Shown in pieces: positions 1 to 8,151 of a stretch of 36,647 bases of DNA (its first letter is position 1; each line of letters begins with the position of its first letter). A program made the translations under genes and the position numbers. Source of the stretch: Mycobacteriales bacterium (GTDB taxonomy: Bacteria; Actinomycetota; Actinomycetes; JAFAQI01). Below the pieces are notes generated by a model, which had not been told where the DNA came from, searched no databases, and worked only from the letters and a program-made list of their open reading frames with translations. The stretch spans positions 1-36,647 of the forward strand of contig DASZRO010000108.1 of assembly GCA_035550055.1 (NCBI GenBank), given 5' to 3'.

Positions 1-1746
1 CTGTGGCGGGGCTGGGGCGTGCCGGTGTGGCTCGCGCTGGCGCTCGTGCTGCTCGTGCTCGCCCCTGCCTTCGGCCTCCTCACCGAGGCGCTGTTCCGCC
101 GGACCGCCGGCCAGCCGGCGGACCAGACGCTCGCGATCACGCTGGCGCTGCTGCTCGTGCTCATCGGCTTCGCCAACGCGGTGTGGCCGACGAAGACTCC
201 CCGCTTCCTGCCGCGCTGGGCGGGCGAGGGCACGGTCACCCTCGGGATGCTCACCATCAGCGCGACGCAGATCGTCGTCGTGGTCACGGCGATCGCGATC
301 GCGATCGGGCTGCGGCTGCTGTTCACGCACACCCGGCTCGGCATGGCGATGCGAGCCGCTGTCGACAACCCGGACCTGCTCGCGCTGTACGGCGAGGAGC
401 CGGCCAAGGTCCAGCAGGTCGCCTGGGCGCTGAGCTCGGTGCTGGCGGCGCTGGCCGGCGTACTGCTCGTGCCGTTGATCCAGATGAACATCCTCAACAT
501 GACGCTGCTCGTCGTGAACGGCTACGCCGCCGCGATGATCGGCCGGCTGCGCAGCCTGCCGCGCGCCACGGTCGGCGCGCTCGCGCTCGGCCTCGCGATC
601 TCCTACGCGATCGGGTACGCGCCGCAACTGCACCTGGACAACCACCAGTCGACCGAGATCACGCTGCAGCAAGGCATGCCGATGCTGCTGCTGTTCGCGG
701 TGCTGATCTTCCTGCGACCCGACCCGCTGCGCGCCGGTGTGACCGCCGCGCGGCGACTGCCGTCCATCCCGACGTTCGTGCAGTCGGTCGTGGTGGCGGC
801 GATGGGTCTGGTGGTCGCGATCGTGCTCTCCCGCACGCTGAGCGACAGCAACCTCGAGACCGCCTCGCTCGCGGTCGTGATGGCGCTGATCGCGGCGTCC
901 CTCGTCCTGCTCTCCGGGTACGGCGGCCAGACCTCGCTGTGTGTGCTGACCTTCGCCGGCGTCGGCGCGTACATGATGTCCAAGGCGGGATCGCACACTG
1001 TGCTCGGCCTGCTGCTCGCCATCGTGGTCAGCGCCGCAGTCGGTGCCCTCGTCGCGCTGCCGACACTGCGGCTGCGTGGCCTGTTCCTCGCGCTCGCCAC
1101 GTTTGCGTTCGGCGAGATCATGGACATCGCGTTCTTCGGCCAGCACTTCGGTTCCGGCGGCAGCCTCGACGTACACCGGCTCTCGATCCCGGGTCTGCAT
1201 CTGGGCTCGGACCGCGGCTACTTCGTCTTCTGCAGCGCGGTGTTCCTGGCGGTCGGGGTCGGGCTGCTCGCGGTACGCCGCGGCCGCTACGGGCGACAGC
1301 TCGCCGCGCTCGACGACTCACCCGCCGCCTGCGCGACCATCGGGCTGCGGATCACCCGCCTCAAGCTCGTGGTGTTCGCGGTGTCGTCCGGGCTCGCCGG
1401 TCTGGCCGGAGCGCTGTTCGGCGGACTCGGCGCGCAGATCATCAGCACCGGCGACTTCGCGACGCTACAGAGCGCCGTGCTCTACCTGCTGCTGCGGGTC
1501 GGCGGCGTGAAGACGATCACCGGTGCGCTGATCGCCGGCGTCGTCACCGCGGTCCTGCCGGTGGTGCAGCAGCACGTGCCGTCGCTCGGCGGCCTGGCGT
1601 TCCTCGTGACCGGGGTCGCGTCGCTGTTCATCGGCCGCTTCCCGACTGGCATCGCGGGCGAGCTCGGACGAGCATTGGACCGTCGGCCCCGCCTCGCGCT
1701 TGCGGCCGTCGTGGAGCGAAAGGAGCTCGCCGGTGCCAGCCGCTGA
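1..1746 (+). CDS. Fused LivH-LivM branched-chain/HAAT ABC transporter permease (5' partial)
   Basis: The reading frame is open from base 1, so the true start lies upstream; 581 residues are visible. It is a membrane protein made of two permease halves. Residues about 1-245 are LivH-like, with the loop MRAAVDNPDLLALYG and the following hydrophobic segments. Residues about 255-570 are LivM-like, with LSGYGGQTSL, a GALVALPTLRLRG segment and a second cytoplasmic coupling loop (LDDSPAACATIGLR). LivH and LivM are usually separate proteins of about 300 residues, so this is a natural fusion supplying both transmembrane subunits. It is followed by livF- and livG-like ATPase genes. Family members import branched-chain amino acids, amides, urea or aromatic acids; the substrate cannot be told from sequence. 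Confidence 0.9.
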   Translation: MWRGWGVPVWLALALVLLVLAPAFGLLTEALFRRTAGQPADQTLAITLALLLVLIGFANAVWPTKTPRFLPRWAGEGTVTLGMLTISATQIVVVVTAIAIAIGLRLLFTHTRLGMAMRAAVDNPDLLALYGEEPAKVQQVAWALSSVLAALAGVLLVPLIQMNILNMTLLVVNGYAAAMIGRLRSLPRATVGALALGLAISYAIGYAPQLHLDNHQSTEITLQQGMPMLLLFAVLIFLRPDPLRAGVTAARRLPSIPTFVQSVVVAAMGLVVAIVLSRTLSDSNLETASLAVVMALIAASLVLLSGYGGQTSLCVLTFAGVGAYMMSKAGSHTVLGLLLAIVVSAAVGALVALPTLRLRGLFLALATFAFGEIMDIAFFGQHFGSGGSLDVHRLSIPGLHLGSDRGYFVFCSAVFLAVGVGLLAVRRGRYGRQLAALDDSPAACATIGLRITRLKLVVFAVSSGLAGLAGALFGGLGAQIISTGDFATLQSAVLYLLLRVGGVKTITGALIAGVVTAVLPVVQQHVPSLGGLAFLVTGVASLFIGRFPTGIAGELGRALDRRPRLALAAVVERKELAGASR

Positions 1747-2479
1747 CCTTTCGACTCACGTCGGCCCGGCCCCCGCTGCGGCGCTGGAGCTGCGCGGCAT
1801 CCGCGCCGGCTACGGGCGGATCACGGTGCTGCACGACGTCGACCTCGTCGTACCGGCGGGCAGCATCGTCGCGCTGCTCGGTGCCAACGGGGCCGGCAAG
1901 ACCACGACGCTCGGGGTGGCGAGCGGGCGGATCCGGCCGACCCGTGGCCACCTGCACGTCGCCGGCGTACACATCAACGGGGCGAGTCCCGCCGCCCTCG
2001 CGCGCGCCGGCGTCTGCCTGATCCCCGAGGGCCGCGGCATCTTCCCGCGGCTGACCGTCGCGGAGAACCTGCGGCTGGTGACCTACGTCGGCGACCGGTC
2101 GGCGCACGACGTGGCCGAGCTCGCCTACGAGCAGTTTCCGCGCCTGGCCGAGCGCCGCAAGCAGGTCGCCGGGACCATGTCCGGCGGCGAGCAGCAGATG
2201 CTGGCGATGGCCCGCGCGCTCGCGACGTCGCCCAAGCTGCTGCTGCTCGACGAGATCTCGATGGGCCTCGCGCCGAAGATCGTCGCCGACCTCTACGAGC
2301 TGGTCGCCAAGGTCCGCGACAGCGGCGTCACCGTCCTGCTCGTCGAGCAGTTCGCCCACACCGCACTCGCGATCGCCGACTACGCCGTACTCATGGCCGC
2401 CGGCCGGGTCATCCGGGTCGGCCAGCCCGCCGACGTCGCGGACCGGCTCGACGAGACCTACCTGGGAGAGTCCGCATGA
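1733..2479 (+). CDS. LivF-type ABC transporter ATP-binding protein
   Basis: This is a 248-residue cytoplasmic ATPase of the HAAT/LIV importer. It has Walker A GANGAGKT near residue 50, signature MSGGEQQ near 149, and Walker B LLLLDE ending at about D173-E174. The C-terminal part is short, as in LivF. I chose the GTG at 1733 because AGGAG at 1721-1725 lies 7 bases upstream. An in-frame TTG at 1700 would add 11 residues but has no good ribosome site. The gene overlaps the permease stop by 14 bases, so the two are translationally coupled. With the LivG-type ATPase at 4346 it would form the nucleotide-binding pair of one transporter. Confidence 0.92.
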   Translation: MPAADLSTHVGPAPAAALELRGIRAGYGRITVLHDVDLVVPAGSIVALLGANGAGKTTTLGVASGRIRPTRGHLHVAGVHINGASPAALARAGVCLIPEGRGIFPRLTVAENLRLVTYVGDRSAHDVAELAYEQFPRLAERRKQVAGTMSGGEQQMLAMARALATSPKLLLLDEISMGLAPKIVADLYELVAKVRDSGVTVLLVEQFAHTALAIADYAVLMAAGRVIRVGQPADVADRLDETYLGESA

Positions 2480-3795
2480 GGCTGCGTCGAGCCCAACGTT
2501 GTTGGTCTTTCAAGGGGGGTCGAAAGACCAAGAAGGTTGGGCTCGGCGGGGCGGTTTTGGCGCTGGCGTTGCTCACGCCTTCCGCCGCTCTGGGTGTCGC
2601 GGCTCGTGACACCCACTCGCACGTGCCGGTCGGGTCTGACCTGCTGAGCTACACGGCGCTCGCAAACGCGCCGGGGATCGGCATCAGCGGGATCTACATG
2701 GGGGTGTCGCTCGACATCCCGCAGGCCAACTCCTCGCTGACCACGGGCGGCGTCGGCGCCGGGCTCGCGTCGATCGCGTGGCCCGGCGACATCGGCGGCA
2801 ACGCCGGTACGGCGGTGCAGGTCCTCGACCCGACCGCGCCGTCGATCGTCACGCTTCTCAACGACCCGGTGAAGGCCGAGACGCACAGCACCGGCACCCG
2901 TCACGCGGTGAACAAGACGATCCCCGGAACCGTGATGGAGTCCAGCGCCTCCCACACCCTGGTGACCGCGTCGTCGAAGACCGAGCTCGGGCTGGCGCCG
3001 CTCGGTTCGCTCGGGGTGTTCACCGGATCGAGCTCGGCCCGGCTCGTCGGGCCCAACACGATCCGCGCGGTCGCCGACAGCACGCTGGCCGGCATCAACC
3101 TCGCCGGCGGCCTGATCAAGATCGGTGCGCTGACCTCGCGCGCGGTCGTGACGAGCAACGGCAAGACCTCCCACGGCCACGCCGCGACCACGGTCGCCGA
3201 CGTCTCGATCGCCGGCATCCCGGTCACGATCGACAAGAGCGGCATCCACCTGGCGAAGTCGGTCATCCCGACGTCTGCCATCACCTCGCTGCTGTCGAAG
3301 ACGCTGAAGACGCTGCACCTGTCGACGACGTTCACACCGACGCTGTTCACCCACTCCGGCCCGTCCGCGTCGTACGACGCCGGCGCTCTGTTGCTGACCT
3401 ATCACCCCGGCAGCGGCACCACGACGTACACGCTGACTCTCGGCCGCGCCGCCGCGCAGGTCGGCGCGACCGCGTCCTTCGCGCCGGGCGCGGTGAGCCC
3501 GCCGGCAACCGCGACCACCAGCCCGCCGTCGGCGACCGCGGGGTCCGCGCCGCCGGGCGGCGGCTCGGTCAGCCTGCCCCCGGGAGACGAGACCACGGTC
3601 GGCACGGGCGGCGGCCAGCCACCGACGGTCGCCAGCCCCGCGGCCAACGCCGCCGACGATCTCGCCGGTGGCCCGACCGGCTGGATGATCTTCGGGGTGA
3701 TCGCGGCCACGCTGCTCGGTGCACTCGCGCTACCGAGAATCGCCGGTCGCTTCCTGGACGCCCCCGCCAACTCCGGCTGTGAGGACAACGAATGA
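2476..3795 (+). CDS. Exported, C-terminally membrane-anchored protein of unknown function
   Basis: This 439-residue protein starts with ATG overlapping the livF stop (ATGA). It has a long basic n-region (residues 1-20), a hydrophobic signal segment to about residue 43, and a roughly 290-residue Thr/Ser/Ala-rich extracellular part with many predicted beta strands. A Pro/Ser/Gly linker (about 340-395) and one membrane helix (about 403-421) follow, with a short cytoplasmic tail. The layout resembles actinobacterial choice-of-anchor surface proteins, but I do not recognise the main domain. Its place between livF and livG, with overlaps on both sides, suggests that it works with the importer, for example as an external binding or docking partner; this is inference. 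A large inverted repeat (2489-2544) lies within the codons of the n-region. Confidence 0.8.
   Translation: MRLRRAQRCWSFKGGRKTKKVGLGGAVLALALLTPSAALGVAARDTHSHVPVGSDLLSYTALANAPGIGISGIYMGVSLDIPQANSSLTTGGVGAGLASIAWPGDIGGNAGTAVQVLDPTAPSIVTLLNDPVKAETHSTGTRHAVNKTIPGTVMESSASHTLVTASSKTELGLAPLGSLGVFTGSSSARLVGPNTIRAVADSTLAGINLAGGLIKIGALTSRAVVTSNGKTSHGHAATTVADVSIAGIPVTIDKSGIHLAKSVIPTSAITSLLSKTLKTLHLSTTFTPTLFTHSGPSASYDAGALLLTYHPGSGTTTYTLTLGRAAAQVGATASFAPGAVSPPATATTSPPSATAGSAPPGGGSVSLPPGDETTVGTGGGQPPTVASPAANAADDLAGGPTGWMIFGVIAATLLGALALPRIAGRFLDAPANSGCEDNE
2489..2544. repeat. Long imperfect inverted repeat inside the 5' coding region of the exported protein
   Basis: The arms at 2489-2511 and 2522-2544 are 23 bases each and match at 21 positions, around the 10-base loop 2512-2521, which is G-rich (AAGGGGGG). 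The inner part CCAACGTTGTTGG can form its own small hairpin. The element lies 13 bases after the ATG and encodes the unusual basic stretch AQRCWSFKGGRKTKKVG of the signal-peptide n-region. Its local composition differs from its neighbours. It could be an inserted palindromic element, or an RNA structure tuning expression between livF and the next gene. Confidence 0.85.
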
Positions 3796-4349
3796 GCGAG
3801 CAGCAGTCGAACCTCGCCGAGCTCCGCGACGCGGTGTCGGGGCTGCGGCCGAGCCGGATCAGGTGGTCGGACTCGTGGCTGCTGATCCTCGGCAGTGCGC
3901 TGTTGCCGCTCGGGATCGGGCTGATCCTGCTCGGCTGGTACGGCAGCGCGCAGACCTCGCTGGACTGGGAGCAGACGCCGTACCTGATCTCCGGTGGTCT
4001 GCTCGGCCTCGGGCTGCTCGGCGTCGGTACGGCGATGTTCTTCTCGTACTGGATGACGCGCCTGGTCCGCAGCACCGAGGAGACCGCCCGCCAGGAACGC
4101 GAGCACCAGCTGCGCGTCGAGCAGCTGCTGACCGACATCGCGGCCGGCCAGCGCGCCGCCGCCCGTCCCACCGGGCGCGGCGGCGACCAGCTCGTCGTCA
4201 CGCCGGACGGCACGATGTTGCACCGCGCGGACTGCGTCGCGACCCGCGGCCTCGAGGTGACCAAGCCGAAGTCGTACGCCGGGCTGGCGCTCTGCGGCAT
4301 CTGCCGGCCGACGCCTCCCGCGCAACGACGGGCGTCGACCCGCTCGTGA
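3792..4349 (+). CDS. Two-helix membrane protein with a C-terminal Cys/His (Ada-like zinc) motif
   Basis: This 185-residue protein has its ATG overlapping the previous stop. Two hydrophobic helices lie at about residues 29-49 and 64-85, joined by a short loop. A charged, probably coiled-coil stretch (about 92-117) follows, then a small C-terminal domain. That domain carries HRADC and, about 24 residues on, CGIC followed by RP. This H-x3-C ... C-x2-C spacing resembles the metal-binding part of Ada and related small zinc folds. Hydrophobicity suggests that the Cys/His domain faces the cytoplasm. It is embedded in the LIV operon and its stop overlaps the livG start, so a role in transporter assembly or regulation is plausible but unproven. 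Confidence 0.75.
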   Translation: MSEQQSNLAELRDAVSGLRPSRIRWSDSWLLILGSALLPLGIGLILLGWYGSAQTSLDWEQTPYLISGGLLGLGLLGVGTAMFFSYWMTRLVRSTEETARQEREHQLRVEQLLTDIAAGQRAAARPTGRGGDQLVVTPDGTMLHRADCVATRGLEVTKPKSYAGLALCGICRPTPPAQRRASTRS

Positions 4350-5086
4350 ACGAGCTGCTCGAGGTCGCCGACGTGACCGTCCGCTTCGGTGGACTGGTCG
4401 CGGTCAGCGACGTCACCCTCAGCGTCCCGGCCGAGGCGGTCACCGGCCTGATCGGCCCCAACGGTGCGGGCAAGACGACGCTGTTCAACGTCATCAGCGG
4501 TCTTCAGCAGCCGACGCAGGGGCGGGTGCGCCTCGACGGCACCGACATCACCAAGTGGTCCGCGGCGCGGCGGGCGCGGGCCGGCATCGCGCGCACGTTC
4601 CAGCGGTTGGAGGTGTTCGGCTCACTGTCGGTCCGCGACAACGTGCTCACCGCCGCCGAGCTGGGTCGCGGGTTCAACCGCGACGGCCGGCCGGCGGGGC
4701 GGGTCGCCGACGAGATGCTCGAGCGGGTCGGCGCCTCGTCGTACGCCCACGCCGCCGCGGACGCCGTGCCGACCGGTGTGGCCCGCCTGGTCGAGGTGGC
4801 GCGGGCGCTGGCGGTGCAGCCCAAGGTGCTGCTGCTCGACGAGCCGTCGTCGGGACTGTCGCCGAGTGAGACCGAAGAGTTCGGCAGGCTGCTGCGCGAG
4901 CTCGCCGGGTCCGGGGTCGCGGTGCTGCTGGTCGAGCACGACGTTGACCTGGTCATGCACGTCTGCGACTACCTGCACGTCCTCGACTTCGGCCGGATCA
5001 TCGGTGCCGGAACGCCTGCCGAAGTGAGAGCCGACCCCGTCGTACAGAACGCCTACCTCGGCGCCACCCCAGAGCTCGTCAGCTGA
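4346..5086 (+). CDS. LivG-type ABC transporter ATP-binding protein
   Basis: This is a 246-residue ATPase, the second nucleotide-binding subunit of the LIV-type importer. Walker A GPNGAGKT is near residue 37, and Walker B is LLLDEPSSGLSP. The C-terminal stretch GRIIGAGTPAEVRADPVVQNAYLG is typical of LivG. The ABC signature is weak: where LivG proteins usually carry something like LSYGQQRRLE, this one has VPTGVARLVE, so the pair may be functionally asymmetric. The GTG start at 4346 overlaps the preceding stop (GTGA) and gives the expected N-terminus. A much longer in-frame open stretch upstream is only GC-rich shadow sequence. Confidence 0.92.
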   Translation: MNELLEVADVTVRFGGLVAVSDVTLSVPAEAVTGLIGPNGAGKTTLFNVISGLQQPTQGRVRLDGTDITKWSAARRARAGIARTFQRLEVFGSLSVRDNVLTAAELGRGFNRDGRPAGRVADEMLERVGASSYAHAAADAVPTGVARLVEVARALAVQPKVLLLDEPSSGLSPSETEEFGRLLRELAGSGVAVLLVEHDVDLVMHVCDYLHVLDFGRIIGAGTPAEVRADPVVQNAYLGATPELVS

Positions 5087-5115
5087 CTCGTCAGCAGGAT
5101 CAACGGAGGACCACC

Positions 5116-6381
5116 ATGACCGTCACCGCCGGCGCAGATCTCGGCATCAACCTCTCCGACGAGGCGTTCTGGAGCACGTCTCAGGAGGAGCGGTACGCCG
5201 CGTTCGCGCGGCTGCGTGCCGAGGCGCCGATCGCGTACTTCGAGGAGCCGGAGATGCCGGGCTTCCCGGCCGGGCCGGGCTACTACGCGGTGACCCGGCA
5301 CGCCGACGTCGAGCACATCAGCGCGACCCCTGAGCTGTTCTGCAGCGGCCAGGGGGCGGTCTCGATCCTCGACCTGCCGATGGAGATGCAGGAGTTCTAC
5401 GGCTCGATGATCTCGATGGACAACCCGCGGCACGCGAAGATCCGTCGCATCGTGTCCTCGGCGTTCACCCCGAAGATGCTCGACGACGTCGTCAACGACG
5501 TCGACGTGCTGTGCCGCGAGATCCTCGCGACCGCACGCACGACGGCGCAGGCCAACGGCGGCGAGTTCGACCTGGTCAGCGAGGTGGCGGCCCCGCTGCC
5601 GCTGCGGATCATCTGCCGGATGATGGGCATCCCGGAGTCGGAGGAGAAGATGGTGCTCGAGCAGAGCAACGTCATCCTCTCCGGGGGCGACCCCGACTTC
5701 GTCACGACGCCGGAAGAGGGGCTGACGCTCGCGCTCAACGCCGGCATCGCACTGTCGGGCCTGATGACCGAGCTCGCCGAGGAACGCAAGGCGGCACCGA
5801 AGGACGACCTGGTCTCAGCGCTGGTCAACGCGGAGGTCGACGGCGAGTCGCTGACGTTCCAGGAGATCGCGTCGTTCTTCATCCTGCTCTGCGTCGCCGG
5901 CAACGAGACGACGCGGACCGCGATCAGCCACGGGGTGTACGCCCTCGACCGCAACCCGGACCAGCGCGCCGCGTGGATGGCGGACGAGTCGCTGAGCAAG
6001 ACGGCGGTCGAGGAGATCGTGCGCTACGCATCGCCGGTGACGTGGATGCGGCGTACCGCGACCCGCGACGTGACCGTCGGCGGTCAGGACTTCGCGGAAG
6101 GGTCGAAGTTCATCCTGTTCTACAACTCCGCCAACCGCGACGAGTCGGTGTTCACCAACGGCGAGGCCTTCGACATCACGCGCTCGCCGAACCCGCACGT
6201 CGGCTTCGGCGCGCGCGGTCCGCACTTCTGCCTCGGCGCGAACCTGGCACGCCGGGAGATCGCGGTCGCGTTCCGCGCGATGTTCGACCTGATGCCCGAG
6301 CTGAAGGTGGTCGGCGAGCCCGACCGGCTGCGCAGCTCGTTCGTGAACGGCATCAAGCGGATGACCGTCAGCATCGACTGA
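5116..6381 (+). CDS. Cytochrome P450, CYP124/125/142-like
   Basis: This 421-residue soluble haem monooxygenase has I-helix AGNETT (residues 261-266), the K-helix ExxR within EEIVRYASPV, and haem loop GFGARGPHFCLGANLAR with Cys372 as ligand. The loop has one residue more between FG and the conserved G than the textbook FGxGxHxCxG. This matches the form I recall for CYP124, CYP125 and CYP142, which oxidise terminal methyl groups of sterols and branched lipids. GGAGGA at 5105-5110 gives a strong ribosome site. The gene starts 29 bases after livG and may share its transcript, so the imported compound could be its substrate (inference). Ferredoxin and reductase are not in the window. Confidence 0.92.
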   Translation: MTVTAGADLGINLSDEAFWSTSQEERYAAFARLRAEAPIAYFEEPEMPGFPAGPGYYAVTRHADVEHISATPELFCSGQGAVSILDLPMEMQEFYGSMISMDNPRHAKIRRIVSSAFTPKMLDDVVNDVDVLCREILATARTTAQANGGEFDLVSEVAAPLPLRIICRMMGIPESEEKMVLEQSNVILSGGDPDFVTTPEEGLTLALNAGIALSGLMTELAEERKAAPKDDLVSALVNAEVDGESLTFQEIASFFILLCVAGNETTRTAISHGVYALDRNPDQRAAWMADESLSKTAVEEIVRYASPVTWMRRTATRDVTVGGQDFAEGSKFILFYNSANRDESVFTNGEAFDITRSPNPHVGFGARGPHFCLGANLARREIAVAFRAMFDLMPELKVVGEPDRLRSSFVNGIKRMTVSID

Positions 6382-6390
6382 CGACAAATC

Positions 6391-6425
6391 GCGGCCCGGC
6401 CGCTTCTCCTCGTCCCTTCGAAGGG
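6391..6425. terminator. Possible weak bidirectional terminator between convergent genes
   Basis: Two short palindromes lie in the 48-base gap between the convergent P450 and solute-binding-protein genes. GCGGC-CCG-GCCGC is at 6391-6403 and CCCTTCGAAGGG at 6414-6425. There is no clear T run, so this is a tentative call. Confidence 0.35.
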
Positions 6426-6429
6426 CGGG

Positions 6430-7935
6430 TTACTCGGGCGTGCCCTGGCAGAGGTACTTCGTCGGGGCGACTCCGGTGCGGACGTACTGACCGTCCTTGA
6501 TCACCCACGGTACGAAGCAGTTGCCGGCCTTCTTGGCGGCCGGGTCGGACGGCGCGAAGAACCCGTTCGCGTCGAACGAGTGCACCTTCGACAGGGCGGC
6601 GAGCACCTTCTGGCGGGTCAGGTCCGGCCCGACCGAGGCGATCGCGTCCACCAGCAGCTCGGTCTCCGCCCAGGCGTCAGCCGCGAAGGAGTCCGCCGCG
6701 CCGTTGCCCGTGACGGCGGAGTACCACTTGTGGAACAGCGCGGTCGCCGGGATGTTCGCGATGTCGCCCGCACTGAAGAACATCGTCTCGCCGTTGAAGC
6801 CGTAGATGCCGTTGGCCAACGAGGCGTTGCCGAGGTCGGTGAAGAACGTCTGGTCGTAGGCGAGCGGGGCGAAGATCAGCGGGTGGAAGTTCTGCTGGTT
6901 CGCGTTGCGCACGAACTCCGCGAGCTCCTGGGCGTCGAACAGCGTGTAGAACAGCTTCACCCCGGCCTGGCGCATCTGGATGATCTGCGCGGTGAAGTCG
7001 GTCGACGTCGGCGACACCGACGAGTGCACGACGAACTTCCAGCCGACGGTCTCCGCGCTGTGGATCGACAGCGAGGCGACGTTGTTGACCGCCGGCAGGT
7101 TGGCGTAGAGGAAGCCGGTGTGCTGGACGACGTCGTGACCGAACCGCTTCGTCACCCAGTCGAACGGCCCGTTGCTGACCTTGGTGCCGATCGGGGTCAC
7201 GCTGTAGTTGTTCGGCAACGCGTTTGCCTGCGGCGTCACCGCGAGGTGGGCGTCCGGCACGGTCTTGTGAGTGGCCAGAACCGTCGCGCCGCACTGGTCG
7301 TTGAGCGACGCGGAACCGGCGAACGCGAAGACCTTGCCGATCTCCTCGTCGATGCCGTTGCGGTCCCCCTCGCACGACGTCTGCGAGTCGGCGACGTCGA
7401 TCTTGAGCTGGCGGCCGTATATGCCGCCGAGTGAGTTGATGTAGGCGATGTAGGCGTTGGTGCCGTTGACCGCGCTCTGGAACAGCCCCGGCTGCGGTCC
7501 GGACAGGTCGCTGACGTTGCCGAGCAGGATCTGGTTGGCGGTGACTCCCACGTCGGTCGACCCGCCGTTGCCACCGGCAGGAGCCGGCGCGCCGACGCCG
7601 GGCGGGAGGCCGGTCGACGACGTGGTGGTCGTCGTGCCGCCGCTCTTGCCCCCGGTGGTCTTGCCCGAGCCGGTCGTCGTCGTACCAGTCTGCCCGCTGG
7701 TGGCGCCACCGGTGCCCGTCGTCACGGGAGGTACGACGCCGCCCTCGCTCGGCACCGTGACCGGCGTGGTGGGAGCCACACCGCCGGTGACCGGAGCGGT
7801 GTCGACCGTGCCGCCGGTCTGCTCGAGCTGTTGCGCCTCGAGCTGGCGGCGGGTGGCGGAGTCGACCTGGGTTCCGCACGCGGCGAGCAGAGCCGTCGCG
7901 AGCATCGCGGCAAGGACTGAGTTGGTACGTCGCAT
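6430..7935 (-). CDS. Lipoprotein solute-binding protein of a HAAT/LIV ABC importer
   Basis: This 501-residue type I periplasmic-binding-fold protein (Peripla_BP_6 type) is exported as a lipoprotein. The signal segment ends in LAAC, so Cys20 would be acylated. A long Thr/Gly/Pro/Val-rich tether (about 35-125) follows, then the binding domain beginning GVTANQILLGNVSDLSGPQ. The sequence has the usual NGTNAYIAYINSLGGIYGR region of amino-acid/amide-binding LivK relatives. I use the ATG at 7935; a GTG directly before it would add one residue. It is convergent to the LIV operon, which has no binding protein among its visible genes, so this is the best candidate partner. Confidence 0.9.
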   Translation of the reverse strand: MRRTNSVLAAMLATALLAACGTQVDSATRRQLEAQQLEQTGGTVDTAPVTGGVAPTTPVTVPSEGGVVPPVTTGTGGATSGQTGTTTTGSGKTTGGKSGGTTTTTSSTGLPPGVGAPAPAGGNGGSTDVGVTANQILLGNVSDLSGPQPGLFQSAVNGTNAYIAYINSLGGIYGRQLKIDVADSQTSCEGDRNGIDEEIGKVFAFAGSASLNDQCGATVLATHKTVPDAHLAVTPQANALPNNYSVTPIGTKVSNGPFDWVTKRFGHDVVQHTGFLYANLPAVNNVASLSIHSAETVGWKFVVHSSVSPTSTDFTAQIIQMRQAGVKLFYTLFDAQELAEFVRNANQQNFHPLIFAPLAYDQTFFTDLGNASLANGIYGFNGETMFFSAGDIANIPATALFHKWYSAVTGNGAADSFAADAWAETELLVDAIASVGPDLTRQKVLAALSKVHSFDANGFFAPSDPAAKKAGNCFVPWVIKDGQYVRTGVAPTKYLCQGTPE

Positions 7936-7967
7936 CACGGGTGAACGTACGGCCCGACGGCCGATTT

Positions 7968-8010
7968 GTCACCACTTACATGCATAGCCGCATGCAAGTT
8001 TTGTGGTGAC
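7968..8010. promoter_or_regulatory. Interrupted inverted repeat in the divergent promoter region
   Basis: Bases 7968-7983 pair with 7990-8010: GTCACCAC pairs perfectly with GTGGTGAC, and TTACATGC pairs with GCATGCAA with one mismatch. Five unpaired bases (7998-8002) and a 6-base loop interrupt the pairing. It lies between the divergent solute-binding-protein and GT2 genes, so it may be an operator or an RNA hairpin. Confidence 0.5.
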
Positions 8011-8092
8011 GCCGCCGGTCACCGCGGTGACGAGATCGTCACCGAGCCGCATCCAAGTGCGCCAATCGGGGCAGACCTCCGGCAACGACAAC

Positions 8093-8141
8093 GCCGCCTC
8101 CGGCGGCCCACGACCAATGCCGCCTCCGGCGGCCCACGACC
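8093..8141. repeat. Two 23-bp direct repeats just upstream of the GT2 start
   Basis: The copies at 8093-8115 and 8119-8141 are identical and 26 bases apart. Each contains the small hairpin CCGCC-TCC-GGCGG. They fill the leader just before the GGAGG ribosome site (8143-8147) of the GT2 gene, so they would form two tandem hairpins in its 5' untranslated RNA. Confidence 0.8.
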
Positions 8142-8151
8142 TGGAGGCGAC

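Noticed and set aside
7966-8151. N-terminal extension of the GT2 protein from a TTG at 7966
   Set aside because: It has no ribosome site, covers repeats and the divergent promoter region, and the GGAGG-preceded GTG at 8152 starts directly at the first membrane helix.
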